NCBI RefSeq assembly: GCF_002760665.1
Contig: NZ_PDOB01000029.1
Span: 1 to 56,376, forward strand
Direction: 5' to 3'
DNA length: 56,376 nucleotides
Source: Massilia psychrophila
GTDB lineage: Bacteria > Pseudomonadota > Gammaproteobacteria > Burkholderiales > Burkholderiaceae_D
Part shown: piece after piece, positions 1-10,367 of the stretch
Layout of the letters: each line of letters opens with the position of its first letter
Numbering within the stretch: position 1 is the first letter of the stretch
Made by a program: the position numbers and the translations under genes
Notes under the pieces: model-generated
Database searches by the model: none
What the model was told of the DNA's origin: nothing
The model's input: only the letters and a program-made list of their open reading frames with translations

Positions 1-1320
1 GGCCGGGGCGGCGCGCTGTTCGGCCGCAGCTCGCGCCTGGTCGGCCTCGCGCGCATGCCACAGCGCGGCGACCGTGACGGCCACCAACGAACCGGCCGCC
101 AGCGCGGCCATGGCAGTGGCCACGAAACAGCGTCGCGGCAGCGGGCCAACGCGGTCGACGCCCGGCGCGGCAGCCGCAAGCGGCGCGCGCGCCAGGAAGC
201 GCTCGAGGTCGCCGGCAAGCGCGTCGGCCGACGCGTAACGCCGGGCAGGGTCGAGGTCGACGGCCTTCAAGATGATGTCGTCGAGGCCGCCGCGCAGCTG
301 GCGCGCTAGGTCAAGGGACGGACGCAGCAGGTCGTCGGCAGCCAGTTCCGGCAATGCCGGGTAATGCCGCTCGAACGCCTGGGACACCGCCTCGGATGGT
401 TTTATCGGCGCCGGCCGTGCCCGCGTGCTGATGATGCCGGTTGCCTCGACCGCGTTCGGCGAGCGTCCGCTCACCAAGGCGTACAGGACGGCGCCGAGGG
501 CATAGATGTCGGCGCTGGTGGAAAGGCTCTGGCCGGCGAGCTGTTCCGGGCTGGCGAACAGCGGCGCCGGCTGCCAGGCGCCAGCCTCGCCAGGGCCGTT
601 CGACCCGCCGCCGTGGTCGCCGACCAGCCCGAAACCGAGCAGTTTCAGCGCACCGTCGGATTCAATGACGATGTTGGCCGGCGCCAGATCACAGTGGATC
701 ACCAGGTGCTGGTGCGCGTAATGCACCGCGCGGCAGACCTGGGCGAACAGCGCAATCCTCCCGTCCAGGCCCTGCGCCGCCTTGGCACAGTGCTGGCCGA
801 TCGGCACGCCGGCGTTGCGTTCCATGACGAAAAACGGGCGGCCGTCGGTGCTAATGCCGGCGTCGATGGGGCGCGCGATGGCCGGATGGTCGAGGTTCGA
901 CAGGCGCTGCCGTGCGCGCTGAAAACGCGCCAGCGTGTCGCCGTACTGCCCGCCGGCCAGGGCGATTTTGAGCGTTCCGGCCTGGTGGGCAGCGCCGTCG
1001 CCGCGCTCGGCCAGCAACATCGCGTCGATGCCGTCGCCCCCCAGGTCGCGCAGCACCCGCCAGTCGCCCACCATCTCGTCAAGGCGCGCGGCGATGACGG
1101 TTGCGGGCCCCGGCTGGGCCGGCACTGGTAATAAAGCTTCCAGCGGGGCCTCGATGAATTCGTCGAGCACGTCAATACGCGCGAGCAAGCTGCGCACCAG
1201 TTCCAGCAGTTCGGGTTCGCCCTCGCAGGCGCCGGCGATGAAGCGCTGGCGTTCCTCGGGCGCCAGGTCGAGCGCCCGGTAAAGCAGCGCGTTTGCCGGT
1301 TCGTGCAGGTGTCGGGTCAT
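1..1320 (-). CDS. Membrane-anchored Ser/Thr protein kinase-like protein (probable pseudokinase), C-terminus beyond window
   Basis: The reverse strand is open from the ATG at 1320 to the window edge, so the C-terminus is missing. An N-terminal helical segment precedes a Hanks-type kinase fold. The ATP-lysine region reads TLKI, the catalytic loop HCDLAPAN, the position of DFG reads GFG, and an APE-like motif reads FASPEQ followed by the ADIYALG helix. After the kinase domain comes a hydrophobic segment (FVATAMAALAAGSLVAVTVA) typical of the membrane anchor in these bacterial kinases, whose outer part often carries TPR or sensor repeats. Two residues needed for normal catalysis are changed (Lys of DLKPAN to Ala, Asp of DFG to Gly), and the glycine loop is GGDGIDAM, so a pseudokinase or weak kinase is likely. 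A second in-frame ATG lies 12 bases upstream at 1332. The fold assignment is firm; loss of activity is inferred. Confidence 0.8.
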   Translation of the reverse strand, partial: MTRHLHEPANALLYRALDLAPEERQRFIAGACEGEPELLELVRSLLARIDVLDEFIEAPLEALLPVPAQPGPATVIAARLDEMVGDWRVLRDLGGDGIDAMLLAERGDGAAHQAGTLKIALAGGQYGDTLARFQRARQRLSNLDHPAIARPIDAGISTDGRPFFVMERNAGVPIGQHCAKAAQGLDGRIALFAQVCRAVHYAHQHLVIHCDLAPANIVIESDGALKLLGFGLVGDHGGGSNGPGEAGAWQPAPLFASPEQLAGQSLSTSADIYALGAVLYALVSGRSPNAVEATGIISTRARPAPIKPSEAVSQAFERHYPALPELAADDLLRPSLDLARQLRGGLDDIILKAVDLDPARRYASADALAGDLERFLARAPLAAAAPGVDRVGPLPRRCFVATAMAALAAGSLVAVTVAALWHAREADQARAAAEQRAAPA

Positions 1321-1344
1321 GGGTCGGGTCATGGGTCGGGTCGC
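1309..1344. repeat. Three imperfect 12-bp direct repeats over the kinase start
   Basis: The unit GGGTCGGGTCAT is repeated two to three times head to tail. On the reverse strand each full copy supplies an in-frame ATG (1320 and 1332), so copy number changes would move the start or lengthen the N-terminus by four residues (MTRP). Confidence 0.7.
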
Positions 1345-1614
1345 CAGTTCGCAGGTTCAAGCGTACGCATCTTTGGTCCCTCTCGCGAAGGAGCGAAGAT
1401 GCAAATCGCTCATAAAATTAGCAATGAGTATATTTTGACGATTCAATCCAGACAACTCATTTCGTTCTGCCGGCAGCATTGTTGCGCCGCGAGCCACGGC
1501 CGGCGGACCCGGCGCTGCCAATAAAGTTTCCGTCCTTGTGGAAAACCACAATTGATCGCGATGGCAAATTGCGCCACCATCGCGCCACTATTACAAAATT
1601 CACGTGAGACATTC

Positions 1615-2916
1615 ATGAAAAAACCTTTCTACAAAATCCTGTACGTCCAAGTGCTGTTCGCCATTGTGTGCGGCGTGCTGCTCGGAATTTTCTATCCCGC
1701 GCTGGCGGTGGACATGAAACCGCTTGGCGACGGCTTCATCAAGCTGATCAAGATGATCATCGCGCCCGTCATTTTCTGTACCGTCGTCGCCGGCATCGCT
1801 GGCATGCAGGATATGAAGAAGGTCGGCCGCGTCGGCGGCAAGGCGCTGTTGTACTTCGAGGTGGTGTCGACCTTCGCGCTGGCGATCGGCCTGATTGTCG
1901 CCAACATGGTGCGTCCGGGTGACGGCTTCAACGCCGACCCTGCCACGCTCGACACCAAATCGATCGCCCAATTCACCGACAAGGCCAAGTCGCAGAGCAC
2001 GGTCGACTTCGTGATGAACATCATTCCGAACACCTTCGTCGACGCCTTCGCCAAGGGCGATATCCTGCAGGTGCTGCTGATCGCGATCCTGTTCGGCGTG
2101 TCGCTGTCGATGCTCGGCGAGCGCGGCAAACCGGTCACCAAAATCATCGACGACCTGTCGCATGCCATCTTCGGCGTCGTCGGCATCATCATGAAGGTTG
2201 CCCCGATCGGCGCGTTCGGCGCGATGGCCTTCACCATCGGCAAATTCGGCATCGCCTCGCTGCTGCCGCTGGCCAAGCTGATGGGTTCGTTCTACCTGAC
2301 CTGCTTCCTGTTCGTGTTCATCGTGCTGGGCGCGATTGCCAAGCTGACCGGTTTCTCGATCTGGCGCTTCATTTCCTACGTCAAGGAAGAGCTGCTGATC
2401 GTGCTCGGCACCAGCTCGTCGGAAAGCGCCCTGCCTGCCCTGATGCGCAAACTCGAAAAGCTCGGCTGCTCGAAATCGGTGGTCGGCCTGGTAGTGCCGA
2501 CCGGCTACTCGTTCAACCTCGACGGCACCAACATCTACATGACGATGGCCGCCTTGTTCGTGGCCCAGGCCACCAACACCGATCTAACAATGGGGCAACA
2601 GCTGACCATCCTCGGCGTGGCGATGCTGACCTCGAAGGGCGCCTCAGGCATCACCGGCGCCGGCTTCATCACCCTGGCGGCGACCTTGGCGGTGGTGCCG
2701 ACCATCCCGGTGGCCGGCATGGCGCTGATCCTGGGCATCGACCGCTTCATGAGCGAGTGCCGCGCGCTGACCAACTTCATCGGCAACGGCGTGGCGACCA
2801 TTGTCGTGTCGAAGTGGGAAGGCGAGCTCGACCACGACCGCCTGGCGGCGCAATTGGCGCATCCAACCCACCTGGAAGAAGACAAGGAAATGTTCCCGGT
2901 GCGCGAGGCGGCGTAA
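1615..2916 (+). CDS. dctA: C4-dicarboxylate transport protein DctA
   Basis: A 433-residue Na+- or H+-coupled symporter of the DAACS (glutamate/dicarboxylate) family, importing succinate, fumarate and malate across the inner membrane. The sequence shows many hydrophobic segments, the serine-rich loop [11 protein letters not shown], the [11 protein letters not shown] motif and the [13 protein letters not shown] hairpin, all typical of DctA. The ATG at 1615 (MKKPFYK) is chosen over an upstream in-frame ATG at 1552 because homologues begin there and a GTGAGA sequence lies just upstream. Its length fits the family. It is a single gene followed by a strong terminator; no DctB/DctD regulators lie next to it. 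Confidence 0.95.
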   Translation: MKKPFYKILYVQVLFAIVCGVLLGIFYPALAVDMKPLGDGFIKLIKMIIAPVIFCTVVAGIAGMQDMKKVGRVGGKALLYFEVVSTFALAIGLIVANMVRPGDGFNADPATLDTKSIAQFTDKAKSQSTVDFVMNIIPNTFVDAFAKGDILQVLLIAILFGVSLSMLGERGKPVTKIIDDLSHAIFGVVGIIMKVAPIGAFGAMAFTIGKFGIASLLPLAKLMGSFYLTCFLFVFIVLGAIAKLTGFSIWRFISYVKEELLIVLGTSSSESALPALMRKLEKLGCSKSVVGLVVPTGYSFNLDGTNIYMTMAALFVAQATNTDLTMGQQLTILGVAMLTSKGASGITGAGFITLAATLAVVPTIPVAGMALILGIDRFMSECRALTNFIGNGVATIVVSKWEGELDHDRLAAQLAHPTHLEEDKEMFPVREAA

Positions 2917-2937
2917 GGCTGCCGTTGTTGTGGACGT

Positions 2938-2967
2938 AAAAACGCCGGGTTCATCCCGGCGTTTTTG
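2938..2967 (+). terminator. Rho-independent terminator of dctA
   Basis: AACGCCGGG and CCCGGCGTT form a 9-bp stem around TTCAT, with an A run before and a T5 run after. It ends dctA and could also act for the unknown gene on the opposite strand. Confidence 0.9.
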
Positions 2968-2985
2968 TAAGTATTCCTTGCCTGG

Positions 2986-3480
2986 TCATGCAGTTCGCGA
3001 CCGCCCCTCCTCAACCCTGCCCGCCGCCGAGATAAGTGCACTGTCGCTTCCGCCATATATCTTGCGGAAGCGGAGGTAGCCTGCCCTGCCTGCGATCGGC
3101 CCCAGTTCGAACGCTTCGCGTCCTTCGGTCAGCATCCGGAAAATCTTGTTGGTGCGGGCGTATTCGTCAATAGTCCTTTGTTCCTCATCGGTAAAGCGAC
3201 TGTGTGGCGGCTGATATTTCGGCGCACTCGCCGGCGGCTTGCGTCCAGTCAGGCTGAACGACGTCCGTCGACTCGCCAGGAACTCTTTTTCAAGCGACGC
3301 GTTGCGCTCGCGCTCAGTGTTGAGTTGCTTGACTCTTTTTACAAGCGTGGCATGTGCGTCATCCTCAGTTTCCGGATTGCCCGGAATAAGTTTGAACCAT
3401 GCGCGGGAGTCGTGCACATGCTCATCAAAGAAAGTGAACACCACGGCCGGCGGCGGTGACGCCTTGCCCCTGTTTGCCAA
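2986..3480 (-). CDS. Hypothetical protein, in-frame continuation of the vgrG relic
   Basis: A reverse-strand reading frame of about 165 residues that I do not recognise. It has an aromatic N-terminal stretch (VVFTFFDEHVHDSRAWF), a charged, possibly coiled-coil middle (KRVKQLNTERERNASLEKEF) and a basic C-terminus. Its only start candidate is a TTG at 3480 with no clear ribosome site. The frame is the same as that of the vgrG fragment upstream and is separated from it only by a TAG stop at 3487-3489. It may therefore be the tail of one broken gene, for example a type VI cargo or effector, and not an independent gene. Function unknown. Confidence 0.45.
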   Translation of the reverse strand: MANRGKASPPPAVVFTFFDEHVHDSRAWFKLIPGNPETEDDAHATLVKRVKQLNTERERNASLEKEFLASRRTSFSLTGRKPPASAPKYQPPHSRFTDEEQRTIDEYARTNKIFRMLTEGREAFELGPIAGRAGYLRFRKIYGGSDSALISAAGRVEEGRSRTA

Positions 3481-3486
3481 CCACTT

Positions 3487-3849
3487 CTATTGTAAGGAGT
3501 GATCCCACATCTCTTGAGCCGCATCGTCCGGAGAAGCGTTAAATTCGGCCGTCGACAGGCGCAGCCGGTAACGCGTCAGGCCGCCGGCGCTGGCCAAGGT
3601 CGCCACCTCGGAGAGGTAACCGCCAAAGTGCACCCGCGTGCCGTCCGCCAGGCTGATCTCGAGGCTCGCCTGCTGTCCCAGCAATGCCGCATGGGGAATC
3701 GCCGCGCGAGTAGATAGCGCGATGACGTCGCGCGCGGACAGGGCGCGGCTTGCCCGCTCATCGTCAAACTTCAGTGCGTAAAGACGGGTATGGCTGGCGT
3801 AGTCGGACAGCGCAGTCAGCACCTGGCCAGTGAGCGAGGAAGTCGTCAA
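3487..3849 (-). pseudogene. vgrG: Truncated VgrG (type VI secretion spike) N-terminal fragment
   Basis: The 120 residues match the N-terminal gp27-like part of VgrG spike proteins, with the lines QASLEISLADGTRVHFGGYLSE-like and GGLTRYRLRLS characteristic of the family. An intact VgrG has 600 or more residues. Here similarity stops after about residue 105, the frame ends at a TAG, and no gp5 needle follows. A stretch seen between the early strands of full-length VgrGs also appears shortened. No other type VI genes are in the window, so this is read as a decayed orphan vgrG. Confidence 0.7.
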
Positions 3850-3970
3850 GGCGCCGCCTTTCCGATGTCGAAAAAAATTGTCTATCGGAAAATATTAAGC
3901 TCGATCAAGGCGCGCTGCTTGTTCCAAATTAATTTTTTATAAAGTCGGCAGTGACTCGATTTATGCTGTC

Positions 3971-5644
<1,674 letters not shown>

Positions 5645-5768
5645 GATTGCCTCCAATGTATTAACACGAGTAGCTATCCACCTCTGTCGTCAAGTGTACA
5701 TCCGGGATGCGGACCAGCCGCGCTCCATACCTTTCGTAAAACCGCCGGCGAAGCAGCGCGTCAACCGT

Positions 5769-8312
5769 CTACCCGGGTGGCGTGAAATCAAGGCGTTTCA
5801 TCGCCGCCGACAAGCTTCGCGCCGCCTTGGCATAGCCGGCCCACGGCGCGTTGCCCTGAGCCACGCGGGTGTGGGCGTTGCGCACGTTCCACTGGTCGCC
5901 GGCGTTGACCGACATCAGCTCATCCCACGCGAGCGGCACCGAAATGCCCAGGCCCGGCCGCACGCGCGCCGACCACGCCACTGCCGTGGTGGCGCCGCGC
6001 CCGTTGCGCAGGTAGTCGATGAACACCTTGCCGACCCGGTTGCGCGCGCCGCTCTTGAAGGCGAAACGCTCGGGCAAGGTGTCGGCCATGCGCCGCACGA
6101 TGGCCTGCGAAAAATCTTTTACCGTGTCCCAGTCGTAGCCCGGCTTGATCGGCACCACGACGTGCAACCCCTTGCCGCCGCTGGTTTTCAAAAACGCCGG
6201 CAGCCCCAGTTCGTCGAGGAAGGCATGCATCAGCTGGGCTGCCTCCTGCACCGCTTTCCACTCGACGCCGTCGCCCGGATCGAGGTCGAACACCATCCGG
6301 TTCGGCGTTTCGTACGCTTTGCCGACCGCATTCTGGCTATGGAACTCGACCACGTTCCACTGCGCCGCCGACAGCATGCCGGTAACGCTGCTTACCTCCA
6401 GCATCGACGGATGGTCGGGGTCGAGCGCCTGGTCCATCTGCCTGAAGCCGGGCAGTTTGCCGATGTCGGCGTGCTTCTGGAAAAACAATTCGCCGCCGAC
6501 GCCGCTTGGGGCCCGCACCAGCGACAGTGGCCTGCCCTTGACGTGTTGCATCATCAAGGAGCCGACCTGCGCGTAATAGCGCACCAGGTCGAGCTTGGTA
6601 GCGCCGCTCTGCTGGTCGATCACCCGCTCGCCGTTGGTGATGTTAAGGCCAGCCGGCAAGTTTTCGGCGCGCGTATCGAGGTTTTTTTTCACGCTCTCTT
6701 GCATGTGTTCGACCTGCTCGCGCGTGATGACGTTGGCCGGCTTGTCGTCGCGCAGCGCCTGGAACACGGCGTGCCGCACGGCGCCGCCAGCGGTCCAATC
6801 GGAAAAACTCACCTCGGCGACCAGGGTCGGCGCCACCCAGTGATGCTTGCGGCCGGCGACCGCCTTGGGCGGGAACGGGCTGACGCTGGTGTCGAGCTCG
6901 GCAAGCTTTTCTTTCAAATCGCGCAAGACAGCTTCGTTAAAGCCCGTGCCGACGTTGCCGGCGTATTGCAGCACGCCGTCCTTGTCGTGGGTACCCAGCA
7001 ACAACGCGCCGATGCCGCTGCGCGTGCGTTGCGGGTCGGTGTAACCGCCGATCACGAACTCCTGGCGCTTGCCGCACTTGAGCTTGATCCAGTCGGGCGA
7101 GCGGCGCAGCACGTACGGCGAGCCGCGCCGTTTGCCGATCACCCCTTCCAGACCCAGCTTGCAGGCCGCCGCTACCAACTCCTGCGGGTCAAGGCCGAAC
7201 TCGTCGCTAAAGCGCACCGTATCGGTGGCTTTTTTTTCAAGCACCGCTTGCAAGGCGGCGCGGCGCGCCTCCAACGGCACCGCGCGCATGTCGTAGCCGT
7301 CCAGGTAGGGCGCGTCGAACAGGAAATACACGATCTCCATGCTGTCGGAGCCGTCGAACGCGCGTTGTAATTTGCCGAAGTTGGGGCGTCCGTGCTCGTC
7401 GTGGACGACAATTTCGCCGTCGTACCAGCCGTCGGGCAGCGTCATGTTCAGCAAAGCCTTGTGCAGGCCGCCAAGCTTGCCGGTCCAGTCATTGCCGTTG
7501 CGCGTGATCAGCTTGACGCTCTTGCTCTCGACGCGCGCCAGCATGCGGTAGCCATCGAACTTGATTTCGAATATCCAATCGCGCGGGTGAGAAGGCAGCT
7601 GATCGACCAGGGTCGCCAGTTCCGGCGCCAGCATCGCGGGGAGCTCGGCCGTTACCGCGCCAGGCGGCGCCTCGCCGCCGCTGGCCGCTAAGTCCGGGTT
7701 TGGTTTCGGCTCGGGGGACGCGTTTGGCGCCATCAGCGCCGGCGTACTGTTGCTCTTGTTCAGCGGCGGCAACTCCTTGACGCTGTCGGGAAACTCGTCG
7801 ATCACGGAAAACTTGCCGGCTGGCCGCGCGAACGCATCTTCTTCCTTGATCAGCAGCCATGGCGCCTGCTTCTCGCCCCTGCCTTTCATGCGCATCAGCA
7901 CCCACCTGCCATGCATCTTGTGGCCGTGCAGCTCGAACTTGAGGTTGCCCGCCTCGTAACCGGCGCGTGGGTCGCCCAGCGGCTGCCAGCTGCCCCTGTC
8001 CCAAATGATGACCTTGCCGGCGCCGTATTGTTTTTCAGGGATTGTTCCCTCGAAACCTGAGTACGCGATCGGATGGTCTTCGACATGCACCGCCATGCGC
8101 TTGTCATGGCTGTCGTAGCTCGGCCCCTTCGGCACCGCCCAGCTCTTCATGGTGCCGTCCCACTCGAGGCGCAAGTCGTAATGCAGGCGGCTGGCCCAGT
8201 GTTTCTGAATGACAAAGGTGAGCGCGTCCTTGCCCTCTTCGCCGCCTTCGGCCGGCTCGGAAGTGATCGAAAAATCGCGCTTCGATTGATATGGTTTGAG
8301 GGCGTCTGTCAT
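5769..8312 (-). CDS. ligD: Multifunctional DNA ligase LigD (PE-LIG-POL) of non-homologous end joining
   Basis: An 847-residue enzyme with the three LigD modules in the Pseudomonas order. The 3'-phosphoesterase module covers roughly residues 1-165 (His44 in RLHYDLRLE, His76/His80 in AVHVEDHP). The ATP-dependent ligase module covers about 225-530, with the nucleotidyl lysine K251 in IKFDG. The primase-like polymerase module covers about 560-847, with metal-binding aspartates in VFDLDPGDG near 676 and 678. A flexible Pro/Ala-rich linker (about 185-225) separates the first two. LigD repairs double-strand breaks with Ku; no ku gene occurs in this window, so it must lie elsewhere or be absent. The start ATG gives the usual MTDALKPYQ-type N-terminus. 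Confidence 0.95.
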   Translation of the reverse strand: MTDALKPYQSKRDFSITSEPAEGGEEGKDALTFVIQKHWASRLHYDLRLEWDGTMKSWAVPKGPSYDSHDKRMAVHVEDHPIAYSGFEGTIPEKQYGAGKVIIWDRGSWQPLGDPRAGYEAGNLKFELHGHKMHGRWVLMRMKGRGEKQAPWLLIKEEDAFARPAGKFSVIDEFPDSVKELPPLNKSNSTPALMAPNASPEPKPNPDLAASGGEAPPGAVTAELPAMLAPELATLVDQLPSHPRDWIFEIKFDGYRMLARVESKSVKLITRNGNDWTGKLGGLHKALLNMTLPDGWYDGEIVVHDEHGRPNFGKLQRAFDGSDSMEIVYFLFDAPYLDGYDMRAVPLEARRAALQAVLEKKATDTVRFSDEFGLDPQELVAAACKLGLEGVIGKRRGSPYVLRRSPDWIKLKCGKRQEFVIGGYTDPQRTRSGIGALLLGTHDKDGVLQYAGNVGTGFNEAVLRDLKEKLAELDTSVSPFPPKAVAGRKHHWVAPTLVAEVSFSDWTAGGAVRHAVFQALRDDKPANVITREQVEHMQESVKKNLDTRAENLPAGLNITNGERVIDQQSGATKLDLVRYYAQVGSLMMQHVKGRPLSLVRAPSGVGGELFFQKHADIGKLPGFRQMDQALDPDHPSMLEVSSVTGMLSAAQWNVVEFHSQNAVGKAYETPNRMVFDLDPGDGVEWKAVQEAAQLMHAFLDELGLPAFLKTSGGKGLHVVVPIKPGYDWDTVKDFSQAIVRRMADTLPERFAFKSGARNRVGKVFIDYLRNGRGATTAVAWSARVRPGLGISVPLAWDELMSVNAGDQWNVRNAHTRVAQGNAPWAGYAKAARSLSAAMKRLDFTPPG

Positions 8313-8410
8313 CCATGCAACCCGGCGGAATCGACTATCGACGAGTGTATTGGCAGGGGCGTTGCGCGACTGTTCGCCAGTTCACTTTGCCGGCGAGTTT
8401 CGCTTTGTAC

Positions 8411-8510
8411 GCGATTGTAAGCGATTGTAAGCGATTGTAAGCGATTGTAAGCGATTGTAAGCTATTGTAAGCGATTGTAAGCGATTGTAAGCGATTGTAA
8501 GCGATTGTAA
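8411..8510. repeat. Ten-copy 10-bp tandem repeat (GCGATTGTAA)
   Basis: Ten head-to-tail copies of GCGATTGTAA; nine are identical and the sixth is GCTATTGTAA. The array lies alone between the divergently read ligD (starts at 8312) and a small exported protein (starts at 8613). The 10-bp period is close to one helical turn, which would put each copy on the same DNA face. There are no spacers, so this is not a CRISPR. Confidence 0.97.
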
Positions 8511-8612
8511 GCACGTCAACCCGATGCCCGCGGCCGGCGTTTTCGACACAGGACCACGAGATTGTCCCACCCCCTATTTTCAACCAGTCGATCAAGATTA
8601 AGGAAACCCATC

Positions 8613-8990
8613 ATGAACAAACTCATCGCCACCCTCGTCGCCGGCCTGTTTGCAACTGCTGCCTTCGCCCAGACCGCTACCACCCAAACTTCGCCGGCAA
8701 CGACTACCACGACTACAATGCCTGCCACCACGACGACCCCGGCCACCCGGGCCACCGACACCGCGGTCGACGCCGCAAAAGCGGACGCCAAGGCCGTCAA
8801 GAAAACCGCCGAGGCCGATGCCAAGGTAGAAAAAGTGGCTGCCGACGCCACTGCCGACAAGGCAATCGCCAACGCCGACAACCAGAAAGCCAAGGCGAAA
8901 GCGCAACGCAAATCGGCCAAGGCAAAAGCCGACGCCAAGGCCGACAAGGCTGCAGCGACGAGCGATGCAAAAGTCGACGCCGCCAGGTAA
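8613..8990 (+). CDS. Small exported Ala/Lys/Thr-rich protein
   Basis: A 125-residue protein with a clear Sec signal peptide (MNKLIATLVAGLFATAAFA followed by Q). A Thr/Ala-rich stretch comes next (about 20-50), then a long low-complexity segment of alternating Ala, Lys and Asp (KADAKAVKK, KAKAKAQRKSAKAKADAKAD), which would be a charged single helix in the periplasm. The start at 8613 has AAGGAAA seven bases upstream. Such PPE-like or histone-H1-like low-complexity exported proteins are common in Oxalobacteraceae, but no function is known to me. A strong terminator follows, so it is monocistronic. Confidence 0.8.
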   Translation: MNKLIATLVAGLFATAAFAQTATTQTSPATTTTTTMPATTTTPATRATDTAVDAAKADAKAVKKTAEADAKVEKVAADATADKAIANADNQKAKAKAQRKSAKAKADAKADKAAATSDAKVDAAR

Positions 8991-9048
8991 GGAAAACGAT
9001 ATGGCAACAAATTGAGTGATAACTGAAGCAAAAGCATGAGGTAGTTCG

Positions 9049-9085
9049 GGCGTCACGGCCGCGGTTGCCGTGACGCCGTTTTTTT
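9049..9085 (+). terminator. Rho-independent terminator
   Basis: GGCGTCACGGC and GCCGTGACGCC make an 11-bp perfect stem with a CGCGGTT loop, followed by GTTTTTTT. It ends the small exported protein gene. Confidence 0.93.
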
Positions 9086-9176
9086 GCGGATGCCGGTAAA
9101 GATCGATGGCAATATGGCCTGCCCTGGCAATACCCATTTCTTCAGCCGCCACCGAGCGAGCGGATCAGCGGTGGGG

Positions 9177-10022
9177 TCAGCTCGGCTTTACGGTAGTCTC
9201 CAGCGCGGCCAGGAAGCGGCCGATTTGGTCGACCGCGGCCGCCTTGCAGGCGCAGTCGTTGCGCGCGCCCGCGTCCTGCAACGGCGCCGGCGCCAGCCGC
9301 TTGAGCGTCGTCGCCACGCCGGCGGCAGCCAGTTTGGCCGCATATTGTTCAGCCTCATCGCGCAATGGATCGTCTTCGCCTGACAGGATCAGCGCCGCCG
9401 GCAGGTTTTTCAGGCGGCTCGATTGCAGCGGCGACGCATACGGGTGGGTGCGATCGAAGCCGTTCGGCAGGTAGCCACGGTAGCTGGCGGCACAGGTGTC
9501 GGCGACGCCGGCCGTGCGTTCGTCCAGCTTCACTTCGCGCATCGAACAGGTGGACAGGCCCGGGTCGAGCATCGGCATGATCAGGATCTGGCCGGCCAGT
9601 GGCGGGCCGCCGCGGTCGCGCGACATCAGCGTGCACACCGCCGCCAGGTTGGCGCCGGCCTCGATGCCGGCCACCACCAGCTGCTTGCCGGTCCAGCCCA
9701 GTTTGACCTTGTTCTTCTTGGCCCACACCAGCACCGCGTGGGCGTCTTCGACCGCGGCCGGAAATGGTTGTTCGGTGGCAAGCGTGTAGCTCGACGCCAG
9801 CACCAGCTGGTTCAACGCGCCGCCGGCCAGGTGGCGCAGGAAGACGTCAGCCTCGTCGAGGTCGCCTTTGATAAAGCCGCCGCCGTGGAAGTACACCACC
9901 AGCACGTCTTTTTTGATGCGCGCCGCGACGCCGCTGTACAGGCGGGCGGCCAACGGCCCCCTGGCGCCAGCGACGTCGAGTTCGCGGATTGTCAGCTGCG
10001 GGCAATCTACGCCGCCGTTCAT
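9177..10022 (-). CDS. Alpha/beta-hydrolase fold protein (HSL family) lacking the catalytic Ser and His
   Basis: A 281-residue protein resembling hormone-sensitive-lipase/acetylesterase family hydrolases. The oxyanion motif YFHGGGF (near residue 44) and the acid-turn region ILSGEDDPLRDEA are present. The nucleophile elbow, normally G-D-S-A-G, reads GIEAG, so Glu replaces the nucleophilic Ser. The C-terminal region where the family usually has HGF reads APAPLQDAGARND with no His. It is therefore probably not an esterase. The start ATG overlaps the stop of a 67-residue membrane peptide gene (ATGA), implying coupled translation. A LysR gene is divergent. The lack of activity is inferred. Confidence 0.8.
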   Translation of the reverse strand: MNGGVDCPQLTIRELDVAGARGPLAARLYSGVAARIKKDVLVVYFHGGGFIKGDLDEADVFLRHLAGGALNQLVLASSYTLATEQPFPAAVEDAHAVLVWAKKNKVKLGWTGKQLVVAGIEAGANLAAVCTLMSRDRGGPPLAGQILIMPMLDPGLSTCSMREVKLDERTAGVADTCAASYRGYLPNGFDRTHPYASPLQSSRLKNLPAALILSGEDDPLRDEAEQYAAKLAAAGVATTLKRLAPAPLQDAGARNDCACKAAAVDQIGRFLAALETTVKPS

Positions 10023-10222
10023 CGCACGCTCGCCGCGCCGGCTGGCTCACCATCGGCGCAGGCCAGTTTTACGCCGTCGAACAGGTCATGTGCGAGTGCA
10101 TCAAAACCGGCGCTTTCGGTCACCGCGGCTTGTTGGAAATGGTCGGTGTAGGCCATGCCGGTCAGGGTCGACAAGCTCAATACCAGCGCAATCTCTATCA
10201 TAATGACATCTTTGTATCGCAT
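10019..10222 (-). CDS. 67-aa membrane or exported peptide, first gene of a two-gene operon
   Basis: The ATG at 10222 is preceded by AAGGGG at suitable spacing. The product has one hydrophobic N-terminal segment (VIMIEIALVLSLSTLTGMAY, about residues 6-25) that could be a signal anchor, and a polar tail with a single Cys (VKLACADGEP). The TGA overlaps the next gene's ATG by four bases, so the two are translated together. I do not recognise a family; the job may be linked to the serine-less hydrolase-fold protein. Confidence 0.6.
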   Translation of the reverse strand: MRYKDVIMIEIALVLSLSTLTGMAYTDHFQQAAVTESAGFDALAHDLFDGVKLACADGEPAGAASVR

Positions 10223-10367
10223 GGCCGTCCCCTTGCCGCTTGCCTTATTTGCTGCATCGAATGATCCAGTACAAGCAGTGTAAACTTGCTCTACAATCTG
10301 ATAAAGACGCCAACGACGAATTGATTGTTCATATTCCTGAACAATACGGGAAATATGACGCAAAAAT

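Noticed and set aside
1357-1551. Short reverse ORF between the kinase and dctA
   Set aside because: No ribosome site, no conserved features, and it lies in the expected dctA promoter region.
8411-8510. CRISPR array
   Set aside because: Units are 10 bp with no spacers and no cas genes occur in the window.
8335-8595. Reverse frame with repeated LTIAYNRLQS units over the tandem array
   Set aside because: The peptide repeat only reflects translation of the 10-bp DNA repeat; several frames give similar products and no ribosome site or flanking domain exists.
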